From NCBI GenBank assembly GCA_020847695.1, contig JADLBP010000048.1:23197-87196 (forward strand): 64,000 nt of DNA, in the 5' to 3' direction. A model generated the notes under the pieces. That model searched no databases, was not told the origin of the DNA, and saw only the letters and a program-made list of their open reading frames with translations. Of the stretch, positions 57,562 to 64,000 are shown piece after piece. Source of the stretch: Planctomycetota bacterium. GTDB taxonomy: Bacteria; Planctomycetota; UBA1135; GCA-002686595. How positions within the stretch are numbered: the stretch's first letter is position 1; each line of letters begins with the position of its first letter. The position numbers and the translations under genes are program-made.

Positions 57562-58076
57562 GCTTGCCACTCCTTGCGCACGAACCACGCGGCGCCGAAC
57601 GCGCCCGCGAAGACGGCGAACATGAAGGCCCACGAGCCCGACAAGAGCAGCGCGCCGCCGGACAACGCTTGCCCCGACGTGCAGCCTTGCGCCATGCGGC
57701 TCGCGAAGCCCGCGAGCGCACCGCCGCCGAGCGCGAAGCCGAGGCGCACGAACACGCTCGCTCCGGCGCCGCGCTCGATGCCCGGGGCGACGCGACCGGC
57801 GCTCAGCGCCGAGCCGAAGCCCCCGAGCAGCACGCCGACCGCCATGAACACGAGGTAGTGCGCCAGCGGCGAGCCGTCGGCGAACCACGGCGAGAAGTAG
57901 GCGTTCTGCTCGACCGCCACGGGCGCGACGCGGTCGGCGAGCACCGCCGACGTGCGCGCGATCGCGCCGGACGCGCCGAGACCGGCGCCGAGCACGACGT
58001 ACGACAGCACCAGCACGAGCCCGAGCCCGATGCCGGAGAGGTAGGGATTCCAGAAGGGAGTCGCTTGGCGTTGCAC
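57558..58076 (-). CDS. YeeE/YedE-type transporter, half protein A
   Basis: A 172-residue membrane protein with about five helices, including GIGLGLVLVLSYVVLGAGLG and YLVFMAVGVLLGGFGSAL, and the family motif SRMAQGCTSGQALSGGALL with the conserved transport Cys. It is encoded 9 nt after the persulfide dioxygenase-like gene and overlaps half B by 4 nt. In the two-gene form these are sometimes called PmpA/PmpB-like. Cargo is likely thiosulfate or another sulfane-sulfur species. Confidence 0.9.
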   Translation of the reverse strand: MQRQATPFWNPYLSGIGLGLVLVLSYVVLGAGLGASGAIARTSAVLADRVAPVAVEQNAYFSPWFADGSPLAHYLVFMAVGVLLGGFGSALSAGRVAPGIERGAGASVFVRLGFALGGGALAGFASRMAQGCTSGQALSGGALLLSGSWAFMFAVFAGAFGAAWFVRKEWQA

Positions 58077-58085
58077 GAAGACCTC

Positions 58086-60083
58086 CTAGCAGCCCGCGGG
58101 ACGCGGCTTGGCGACCGGTTTCGGAGTGGGCTTCGGCGCCGCGGCTTCGACCGCGGGCCGCGCCGTTTCGGCGGCGGCGCGCGGCGCGCCGGACTTCGCC
58201 TCGACCTCGAGCCAGAAGCGCGCGGTGCCGCCGGCGAGCACGCGCAAGTCGCGCGCGCCGTCGACGGCGAGCAGCTTGCCCGCGAGTGCCCATGCCAGGC
58301 TGCCGTCGCGGTCGAGCAGGACGATCCGTCGGCCGCCGGAGAGCTCGGCGACGCGCGCCTCGAGCTCGTCGGGAGCGACGTGGACCGCACCGGGCACGTG
58401 GTACTCGTCGAACGCGGCGCGCGGGCGCACGTCGAACAACGCGTACGATTGCGGCTGGTCCGCGAGCACCGCGGCGAGAGCGCGCGGCTCGACTGGCTCG
58501 GGCAGCAGGAACGCTCCGGCGTCGCTCGTGCCGTGCGACTGCGCGGGCTTGGCGCACACCGGCGCGGTGCCGATCGTCGGCAGCCCGAGCGCGAGCCACG
58601 CATCGAGGCCGCCGTCGAGGCTCGCGACGTGCTCGAAGCCTTGGCGCTCGGCGAGGCCGACCGCCATCGAGCTCCGATACGCGGAGTTGCAGACGAAGAG
58701 CACCGGTTGCGCGGGATCGAGCAGCGTCTTGAAGCGCTCGTATTCGTGCAGCGGCACGTTGGCCCAGTCGCCGAGCCGCAGCTCGGCGTACTCGCTCTCG
58801 CTGCGCACGTCGACGACGATCGGCTCGCGCCCCGCGGCGATCGCATCGCTGAGCTCGCGCGGGCTGATCCGCTCTGCGGTCCGCGTCGGCAACCCTGCGG
58901 CTCGCCACGCGTCGACCCCGCCCGCCAAGCGACCGCGCACGACGTCGAGCCCGATGCGACGGAAGCGGAAGGCAGCCTCGCGCACCTCGTCGTCGGAGCC
59001 GACCAGCACGATCGGCGCTTCGAATGGGACGATACTGCCGGTCCACGTGTCCAAACGGCCGCGCACCGACACGTTGACCGCGCCGCGGACGTGCGACGCC
59101 GCGTAGGGCTCGGCGTCGCGCACGTCGACGAGCCACGCACCGGTCGAGCGCTCGCGTTCGACGTCCGCGGGCGAGAGCGCGGGAGGCAATTCCGCCGTCC
59201 AATCGACCACCGGCGGCCCTCGGCGGTTCAGCGCGACGTTGTACGCGAAGTAGCGCGGCGCGAGCGGCAGGCCGGAGACGACGCGCGACACGAACTGCGC
59301 GCGGCTCATCGGCGCGAGGAACGGATTGCTCGCGCGCTCGGCGCCGATGGTCGACGTGGTCTCCGGCGACAGATGCGCGCCGCACAGCGAGCCCGCGCCG
59401 TGCGCCGGGAGCACGACGACGTCGTCGGGCAGCGCCGCGAGCCGCGCGATCGAGTCGAACGCGTGTCCGGCGAGCACCATCGGCGTGGTCTCGCCCCCGA
59501 CCAGGTCCGGCCGACCGATCCCGCCGACGAAGAGCGTGTCGCCGGTGAGCACGAAGCGCGGCTCGGCGGAGCGCGCGTCGGGCCGCACCAGGACGCACAT
59601 CGAATCGAGCGTGTGCCCGGGCGTCGCCCAGAACTCGAGCGACGCGGACCCGAGCACCATGCGCTCGCCGTCGGCGAGCCCGCGGTGGGGGAATCCGGAG
59701 CCCGATCGGTCGCTGATCAGGATCTCGGCGCCGACGCGCGCCGCGAGCTCGGTGTGGCCGGCGACGAAGTCGGCGTTGGTGTGCGTCAGGACGACCGTCT
59801 CGATCGAGAGGCCGAGCTCGCGAGCGTCGCGCAGGTAGTGCTCGACGTCGCGCTGCGGGTCGACGACCACGGCCTTGCCGCCGGAGCCGATCAGGTAGGT
59901 GAGCTGCGACAGGCAGCCGAGTTGGTACTGGCGCAGGACGAAGTCGCCCTCGCGGACTTCGTGGGAGAGCTTCGGCGCGGCGGCCTCGCTCCCGTGGGTC
60001 AGGCGCTCGGCGTCCTGGGCGAGCGCCGGGGCGGTCGACAGCAGCGCGAGGAGCCAAGCCGTGCGGAGGATTTGGTGTCTCAT
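58086..60083 (-). CDS. Exported MBL-fold persulfide dioxygenase-like protein with three rhodanese domains
   Basis: A 665-residue protein with a clear signal peptide (LRTAWLLALLSTAPALAQ). Residues ~40-255 are a metallo-beta-lactamase fold of the ETHE1/CstB type: iron ligands H101 (LTHTNADFVAGH), H157 (ATPGHTLDS) and D182 (LTGDTLFVGGIGRPDL), with H228 in PAHGAGSLCG. The position usually His in THxHAD is Asn103. Three rhodanese modules follow (~300-395, ~405-500, ~530-625); only the middle one has the active Cys (C465 in FVCNSAYRSS). A Pro/Ala/Lys tail ends in Cys. ETHE1-type enzymes oxidise persulfides to sulfite. Most relatives are cytoplasmic; export is unusual. Confidence 0.92.
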   Translation of the reverse strand: MRHQILRTAWLLALLSTAPALAQDAERLTHGSEAAAPKLSHEVREGDFVLRQYQLGCLSQLTYLIGSGGKAVVVDPQRDVEHYLRDARELGLSIETVVLTHTNADFVAGHTELAARVGAEILISDRSGSGFPHRGLADGERMVLGSASLEFWATPGHTLDSMCVLVRPDARSAEPRFVLTGDTLFVGGIGRPDLVGGETTPMVLAGHAFDSIARLAALPDDVVVLPAHGAGSLCGAHLSPETTSTIGAERASNPFLAPMSRAQFVSRVVSGLPLAPRYFAYNVALNRRGPPVVDWTAELPPALSPADVERERSTGAWLVDVRDAEPYAASHVRGAVNVSVRGRLDTWTGSIVPFEAPIVLVGSDDEVREAAFRFRRIGLDVVRGRLAGGVDAWRAAGLPTRTAERISPRELSDAIAAGREPIVVDVRSESEYAELRLGDWANVPLHEYERFKTLLDPAQPVLFVCNSAYRSSMAVGLAERQGFEHVASLDGGLDAWLALGLPTIGTAPVCAKPAQSHGTSDAGAFLLPEPVEPRALAAVLADQPQSYALFDVRPRAAFDEYHVPGAVHVAPDELEARVAELSGGRRIVLLDRDGSLAWALAGKLLAVDGARDLRVLAGGTARFWLEVEAKSGAPRAAAETARPAVEAAAPKPTPKPVAKPRPAGC

Positions 60084-60088
60084 GGTGA

Positions 60089-60112
60089 GAATACAACTAT
60101 ATCGGCATATTC
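60089..60112. promoter_or_regulatory. Candidate ArsR operator, imperfect palindrome
   Basis: GAATA (60089-60093) and TATTC (60108-60112) form the outer arms of a 24-bp imperfect palindrome with ATAT at its centre; 8 of 12 pairs match. It covers the -10 and half the spacer of the sulfur operon promoter, and the region is strikingly AT-rich for this genome. Binding by the operon's own ArsR protein is inferred. Confidence 0.45.
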
Positions 60113-60123
60113 GGACAGTTCAA
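60096..60123 (-). promoter_or_regulatory. Promoter of the sulfur operon
   Basis: Minus strand: TTGAAC (60123-60118), 16-nt spacer, TATAGT (60101-60096), 12 nt before the ATG at 60083, implying a very short leader. It overlaps the palindrome at 60089-60112. Confidence 0.55.
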
Positions 60124-60162
60124 GCAGCCCGGCAAGGAATTCCGCGGCTGGCGTCCGGGCGC

Positions 60163-60168
60163 TAGCCT
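60163..60168 (+). promoter_or_regulatory. Possible -10 element giving a leaderless mRNA
   Basis: TAGCCT ends 6 nt before the ATG at 60175, so transcription would start at about the first codon. No good -35 is visible. Confidence 0.25.
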
Positions 60169-60174
60169 GAGGCG

Positions 60175-61047
60175 ATGCGCACCCCTTCCACGCTCGCTTT
60201 GCTCGCCGTCGTCTCGTTCGCCGCCTGCTCCGCGCCCACCGCGGACCGCGCGCCGGAGCGCCAGGTCCGCCAGGACGGCGCGGACATTCGCTACCTCGAC
60301 CTCGGCGCGTCTCCCGGCGAGTCCACGGACATCGTCGTCTTCGTCCACGGCTGGAGCTGCGACCGCAGCGTCTGGAAGAAGCAACTGCCGCCGCCGGACG
60401 GTCGGCGCTACCTGTTGGTCGACCTCCCGGGGCACGGCGCGTCCGAGCTCCCCGAGCGCACGCTCTCGGTGGAGCTCTTCGCGCGAGCGGTCGAGTCGGT
60501 GCTCGAGGACGCCCACGTCGAGCGCGCGGTGCTGGTCGGCCACTCCAACGGCACCCCGGTGATCCGCGAGGTCGCGCGGCGTTTTCCCGCGCGCGTGCGC
60601 GGGCTGGTGATCGTCGACGGTTCGTTGCGTCCCTTCTTCGACGATCCGAGAGCGGGGGAGCAGTTCGTCGCGCCGATGCAGGCGGCCGACTATCGCGAGC
60701 GTGTCGCCGCGGGCTTCCTCGATCCGATGCTGGCGCCGATGCACTCGGACGCCGACCGCGCCGAGGTGCGCGAGCGGATGCTCTCGACGCCGCAGCGGAC
60801 GATGGTGGAGAGCTTCCGCGCGGTGCTCGACCCCGCGGTGTGGAGCGACGAGCCGATCGTCGTGCCGACGCTCGCGCTGATGGCGCGTCAGCCGGCGTGG
60901 GACGAGGCGTACCGCGCGTACGCGCGGTCGCTCGTGCCGCGCCTCGAATGGCGCGACTTCGACGGCGTGTCGCACTTCTTGATGCTCGACGATCCCGCGG
61001 GCTTCGAGCGCGAGCTCGCGGCCTTCCTCGCGAGCCTGCCCGACTAG
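60175..61047 (+). CDS. Alpha/beta hydrolase lipoprotein
   Basis: A 290-residue exported hydrolase. The N-terminal signal has a lipobox-like end (LLAVVSFAACS). The alpha/beta core carries VVFVHGWSCDRSVW (oxyanion HG), the nucleophile elbow VGHSNG (Ser), an Asp region in VPTLALMARQPAW and the catalytic His in DGVSHFLMLDDP. The substrate is unknown; the family spans esterases, lipases and C-C hydrolases. Divergent from the sulfur operon with a 91-bp shared intergenic region. Its stop codon overlaps that of the next gene. Confidence 0.9.
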   Translation: MRTPSTLALLAVVSFAACSAPTADRAPERQVRQDGADIRYLDLGASPGESTDIVVFVHGWSCDRSVWKKQLPPPDGRRYLLVDLPGHGASELPERTLSVELFARAVESVLEDAHVERAVLVGHSNGTPVIREVARRFPARVRGLVIVDGSLRPFFDDPRAGEQFVAPMQAADYRERVAAGFLDPMLAPMHSDADRAEVRERMLSTPQRTMVESFRAVLDPAVWSDEPIVVPTLALMARQPAWDEAYRAYARSLVPRLEWRDFDGVSHFLMLDDPAGFERELAAFLASLPD

Positions 61048-62990
61048 CGGAGCTCCACTTCGGCGAAGCCGCCGCCGCTCGTCGGGCCGTCCGGTGCGAG
61101 CGCCAGTACGCGGATCGAGAGCCGCTTCACGAGCTCCGACTTCGCGAACGCGCACGTGGTCTTCTCGAGCGGCGCGGCGGCGAGCGCGAACTCCTGCGGA
61201 CGGCCGTCGTTGATCGTGATCGCGACCCGCGCGATCCGTCCGAACGCGGCGAACTGCGTCGCGTTCGCGGCCGCTTGCGACAGCAGCACCGACTTCGCGC
61301 GCACCGGCTTGTCGAGCTCAAGGCTCCAGGTCGCGGCGGCATCGCCGTCCGCGGCGACCCACGCGGTGAACTGCAGCCCGTCGCACGCGTCGCCGGGCAG
61401 GAAACGGTCGGAGCGTTGCGACGTCGCCTTGGCGACGCGCGCGACGCGCGCGAGCAGGTTCTTCGCGTCGGAGCTCGCGTAGTCGAGCATCCAGTCCTCG
61501 AGCAGGTCGCGCGCGACGACCTCGAGGCGCGGCGACGCGAGCGTGTACGTGCTCTCGTCCGCGGTCGCGAGCTCTTGCGGCAGCACGACCTCGACCCGGC
61601 ACTCGACGACGTGCGGCCCGTTCCGCGTGAACGCGTGTTCGTAGGCGAAGCGTTCGTCCTTCCACGGCCGCGGCGGCGAGAACGGGAACTCCTTCGCGAG
61701 CTCTCCGTCGACGAACCAGCGCACCGCGGCGACGTGCAGCGTCTTCGCGTCGGCGCCGGCGTGGCCGTAGTGCGCCACCGCATCCACGCCGAACGCGGTG
61801 ACCAATAGGCGCGAAACCTGAGCGCCCGCGGCGCGGATCGAGATGTCGTGGCGCGGATCCTCGGCCGTGAAGATCGCGGGCTCGACCGCGCGGTTCTCTC
61901 CGGTGCGCGGCGCGGTCGCGCGGGTCAGGAAGAGCAACGCGAAGCACGTATTGCCGTTCGCGAACGGCTGCGGCGGCCAGGTCGTGTCGAAGTCGCGCGA
62001 CCACGAGCCGTCGTCCTTCTGGAGCTTCAACAGCCGCGTCGCGCCTTCCGCGTACCAGTCGTGCGCGCCGATGCGTTCGAGCCCGAGCAACGACGCGATG
62101 CGCTCGACGCCGTACAAGTAGTAGAAGAGCCAGACGCTGTCGCCGTCTGGGTTTGCGTCGACCGACCACTTGGTTTCGAGCCACGCGAGGCCCTGGGCGC
62201 GCGCTCGCTCGGCCTTGCGCGCGAGATCGCCGTCGATCTGCTTGCCGAGCGCCTGGGTCGCGATCGTCAGCGTCGCCACGCCGGCCGCGGTCATCGAGCC
62301 GGTCGGTGCGGAGCTCCTGTCGGTCTTGTACGCGAAGCCGGCGACCTCGCGCTTGCCGGTGCCGGTCTCGCCGGCGGCGAGCGCGACGTCGACGCTGCGC
62401 GGCTTCTCCTGGAAGGCGAACACGCCGTTCGCGACGTCGCTCCAGACCTTCAGCGGCACCTTGACGCCCGCTTGCATCGCCGAGCGCAGCCCGAGCGCCG
62501 CGTATTGCGTGTTCGAGAGGTCGATCAGCCCGGTGGTCAGCCCCGGGTACTCCCAACCGCCTCGCCGCTCGACGCGGATGTCGAGCAAGCGCTTGACCAG
62601 CGCTTCGATCCGCGGGCGGTGCGCTTCGTCCTCGAGCGCGGCGAGCGCCTGGATCTGCACCGAGAGCGAGTACGTGCGCTCGGGCGTCACCTGCAGCAAG
62701 TACGCGAGCGCACGGCGGATCGCCGGGTGATCGTGGGGGACCTTGCACTTGACCAGCGTGTAGAGACAGAGCGCCGTCGGTCCGTTGCGATAGTCGTGGT
62801 GCGGCACGTTGCGCTCGTGCATCTCGGCGTCCCACGAGCCGTCGCGGTTCTGGCGAGAGAGCAGGAACTCCACCCCGCGGCGAATCGCGGCTTCGGTCGC
62901 GTCCTGCGACGGCGCGGACTGCATGGCAGCGAGTGAGCTCGCGGCGAGCAACGCGACGCACGCGAGCGAACGCAGGAACGTTCCGAGCAC
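61044..62990 (-). CDS. Exported prenyltransferase/squalene-oxidase repeat protein (alpha/alpha toroid)
   Basis: A 648-residue protein with a signal peptide (LRSLACVALLAASSLAAM). Residues ~30-370 show repeats of the terpene-cyclase/prenyltransferase type: RRGVEFLLSRQNRDGSW, NGPTALCLYTLVKC, YSLSVQIQALAAL, RRGGWEYPG, GSMTAAGVATLTI and LLKLQKDDGSW. The QxxxGSW-like motifs are present, but I see no DxDD cyclase motif, so it is unlikely to be a true squalene-hopene cyclase. The C-terminal ~250 residues look beta-rich (NPCBM- or discoidin-like, IRAAGAQVSRLLVTAF, ATWSLELDKPVRAKSVLLSQ). Planctomycetes have many such exported proteins of unknown role. The GTG at 62990 precedes the signal; the frame extends to 63047. 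Confidence 0.82.
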   Translation of the reverse strand: MLGTFLRSLACVALLAASSLAAMQSAPSQDATEAAIRRGVEFLLSRQNRDGSWDAEMHERNVPHHDYRNGPTALCLYTLVKCKVPHDHPAIRRALAYLLQVTPERTYSLSVQIQALAALEDEAHRPRIEALVKRLLDIRVERRGGWEYPGLTTGLIDLSNTQYAALGLRSAMQAGVKVPLKVWSDVANGVFAFQEKPRSVDVALAAGETGTGKREVAGFAYKTDRSSAPTGSMTAAGVATLTIATQALGKQIDGDLARKAERARAQGLAWLETKWSVDANPDGDSVWLFYYLYGVERIASLLGLERIGAHDWYAEGATRLLKLQKDDGSWSRDFDTTWPPQPFANGNTCFALLFLTRATAPRTGENRAVEPAIFTAEDPRHDISIRAAGAQVSRLLVTAFGVDAVAHYGHAGADAKTLHVAAVRWFVDGELAKEFPFSPPRPWKDERFAYEHAFTRNGPHVVECRVEVVLPQELATADESTYTLASPRLEVVARDLLEDWMLDYASSDAKNLLARVARVAKATSQRSDRFLPGDACDGLQFTAWVAADGDAAATWSLELDKPVRAKSVLLSQAAANATQFAAFGRIARVAITINDGRPQEFALAAAPLEKTTCAFAKSELVKRLSIRVLALAPDGPTSGGGFAEVELR

Positions 62991-63131
62991 GCGGACATGA
63001 TAGGAACGGTGCTCACGCGCGGGAGCGAAGCTCGCAATCCCGTGCACCCCGCGGCAGCAATGAAATCCCGGAGCCCGCGGCCGCCGCTCCCATGAAAACG
63101 CCCGGAGCGGTCGAGGTCCTTCCGAATGAAC

Positions 63132-63158
63132 TCGGGGAGGAGCTTGGCTCCTCCCCGA
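63132..63158 (-). terminator. Terminator after the DUF1579 gene
   Basis: A perfect 12-bp stem TCGGGGAGGAGC/GCTCCTCCCCGA with TTG loop, 54 nt downstream of the DUF1579 stop. On the minus strand it is followed by GTTCATTCGG. Confidence 0.75.
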
Positions 63159-63212
63159 TCGGATTGCGGGAACGCGCCGAGCTCCTTCCCGTGGAACGCG
63201 TGCGCGTCCGGG

Positions 63213-63776
63213 TCACTTGCGACGCGTGTAGTCGAAGTGCAGCGTCTTCATCTCCTTGCCGTCGGCGCCGGTGATGAACATCTCGAACGCGGCGTGGTCG
63301 GCGTCCTTCAGGACCACGGTCTGCCGCATCTTGGTGCGCTCGCCCATCATCATGTTCTCGCCGACGAACGTGATCGTCCGCGACTTCGCGTCGTAGGTGC
63401 CTTCCATCAACGCGGGCGCCGCTTCGAGCGAGTCGGCCCAGAGGCTGATGAACTTCTTCTTCGCCGGATCCCAGCTCGAGATCCCGATGCCGTGGAAGTC
63501 CATGCCGAGCATGTCCGACGTGAACTCGCTGGCGACGTGGAAACCTCCGATCGCGCGGTTGGTCTCGACGCCGGTCGTCTTCTGCGGCTCGCCGGGACCC
63601 ATCCACATCTGCATCTCGCAATCCCACGTGCCGAGGCGTTCCATCAGGATCTTGTGCTCCGGCGCGGGCTCGGGCATCGGCGGCGCGCCGTCCTGGTTGA
63701 GGGCCATGGCGACGGCGCCGACGGAGAGCAACGCCGCACACGCGGCGACGACGAGACTCGAGCGATTCAGGTTCAT
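63213..63776 (-). CDS. Exported DUF1579 family protein
   Basis: A 187-residue protein with a signal peptide (SSLVVAACAALLSVGAVAMA) and a DUF1579-type beta-barrel domain: HKILMERLGTWDCEMQMWMG (family start LxxLxGxW), ETNRAIGGFHVASEF, FHGIGISSWDPAKKKFISLWAD, ALMEGTYDAKSRTITFVGE and a C-terminal DADHAAFEMFITG. Function is unknown; it is widespread in Planctomycetes and Acidobacteria. The frame runs to 63989, but the ATG at 63776 starts the signal peptide. A strong terminator follows. Confidence 0.88.
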   Translation of the reverse strand: MNLNRSSLVVAACAALLSVGAVAMALNQDGAPPMPEPAPEHKILMERLGTWDCEMQMWMGPGEPQKTTGVETNRAIGGFHVASEFTSDMLGMDFHGIGISSWDPAKKKFISLWADSLEAAPALMEGTYDAKSRTITFVGENMMMGERTKMRQTVVLKDADHAAFEMFITGADGKEMKTLHFDYTRRK

Positions 63777-63941
63777 GTGTTTGGCTCCTGTGGAGAAGGT
63801 CAGGGGGACCACCCGGAGCGGCGAAGTGTAGCGATCGAGACTCTGCCCCTCACCGCTGTGCCAAAAAGCGCGAGAAGTGCGCCACCGCGGCGGGTTCGTG
63901 CGGTCTGTGCGGGTTGGACTCCAAAGGAGGATCGACTCGCC
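63777..63941. other. Intergenic region between DUF1579 and the edge ORF
   Basis: 165 bp between divergent genes. Apart from the Shine-Dalgarno sequence of the edge ORF nothing specific is seen; no terminal inverted repeat of an insertion sequence was recognised. Confidence 0.4.
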
Positions 63942-64000
63942 ATGGCCTTCCAACCCCGTTTCTGCCCCCGTCCTGATTGCCCGTCGCACGCCCGAGGCGA
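63942..64000 (+). CDS. N-terminus of a zinc-ribbon protein, possibly a transposase (3' end outside window)
   Basis: Only 19 complete codons are visible: an N-terminus reading FQPRFCPRPDCPSHARG. The C-x4-C-x2-H pattern after FxPRFCP is the type seen at the start of zinc-binding transposase/InsA-like proteins in environmental bacteria. A full Shine-Dalgarno (AAAGGAGG, 63923-63930) lies 11 nt before the ATG, stronger than that of any resident gene here, which hints at a foreign origin. Identity cannot be settled without the sequence to the right. Confidence 0.5.
   Translation, partial: MAFQPRFCPRPDCPSHARG

Noticed and set aside
57564..60170. An 868-codon plus-strand frame opposite the sulfur operon
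   Set aside because: Antisense shadow; the minus strand carries rhodanese, MBL and YeeE/YedE motifs.
61044..62990. Squalene-hopene cyclase for hopanoid synthesis
   Set aside because: Repeat motifs fit the fold, but the DxDD catalytic motif is not visible and the protein has a signal peptide and a beta-rich C-terminal part.
1..64000. CRISPR arrays, tRNA or rRNA genes, complete insertion sequences
   Set aside because: No regularly spaced repeats, no cloverleaf or rRNA-like stretch and no transposase with inverted repeats were found by reading. A tRNAscan/Infernal run would settle the RNA part.

Overview
The window is very GC-rich and densely coded, with little Shine-Dalgarno signal and many ATGA/GTGA/TGATG gene junctions. 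It most likely comes from a member of the PVC superphylum, probably a Planctomycetota lineage. Three things point there. One is a TIGR04137-like small basic protein (18937-19224), a family known from Chlamydiae, Verrucomicrobia and Planctomycetes. Another is a division/cell-wall (dcw) cluster that goes straight from murB to thrS with no ftsQ, ftsA or ftsZ. The third is a set of exported TPR, secretin, ASPIC/UnbV and DUF1579 proteins typical of that group. The organism makes peptidoglycan (complete mraY-murG arm, DNPR-type MurE) and carries export machinery for a surface glycan. No rRNA, tRNA, CRISPR array or complete mobile element was recognised.

Layout. 1-1122: the end of an oligopeptide-type ABC ATPase and a convergent HAD hydrolase. 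1276-9890 (minus strand): two paralogous TPR-secretins flanking a 905-residue exported helical-repeat protein; each secretin ends in a strong hairpin and is preceded by a long leader with a sigma70-like promoter. 10506-17785: family-4 uracil-DNA glycosylase, TPR lipoprotein, a predicted copper-radical (galactose/glyoxal oxidase-like) oxidase, a TPR protein and a VCBS-ASPIC/UnbV lipoprotein. 17918-20159: a membrane-anchored SPOR-like protein, the PVC small basic protein and a QueE-like radical SAM enzyme. 20141-23266 (minus): AlgI-type MBOAT acyltransferase with an AlgX/AlgJ-like partner. 23551-25400: Der GTPase and a small lipoprotein. 25523-36483: a glycan cluster with Wzm/Wzt-type ABC exporter, GT2 and GT4 glycosyltransferases, and two PIG-L deacetylases, one fused to a GT2 domain. 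36480-38101: HEAT-repeat lipoprotein and a zinc-ribbon protein.

38559-52984 is the dcw operon: mraZ-rsmH-ftsL-like-ftsI-murE-murF-mraY-ftsW-lysM-small membrane protein-murG-murC-murB, nearly all genes touching or overlapping, with a 10-bp-periodic GTGG array upstream that resembles a MraZ operator. murD, ddl, ftsQ, ftsA and ftsZ are missing from it. thrS (lacking the TGS domain) follows behind its own leader.

55181-60083 (minus) is a sulfur operon: an exported persulfide-dioxygenase-like MBL protein with three rhodanese modules, two half-size YeeE/YedE transport proteins, an exported triple-rhodanese protein and an ArsR regulator with a CxxxC pair. A palindrome overlaps its promoter. The idea that it forms a periplasmic sulfane-sulfur relay feeding an inner-membrane importer is inference, but every part is present and ordered. 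The window closes with an alpha/beta hydrolase lipoprotein, a prenyltransferase-repeat protein, a DUF1579 protein and the first codons of a zinc-ribbon (transposase-like) ORF behind a strong Shine-Dalgarno sequence.
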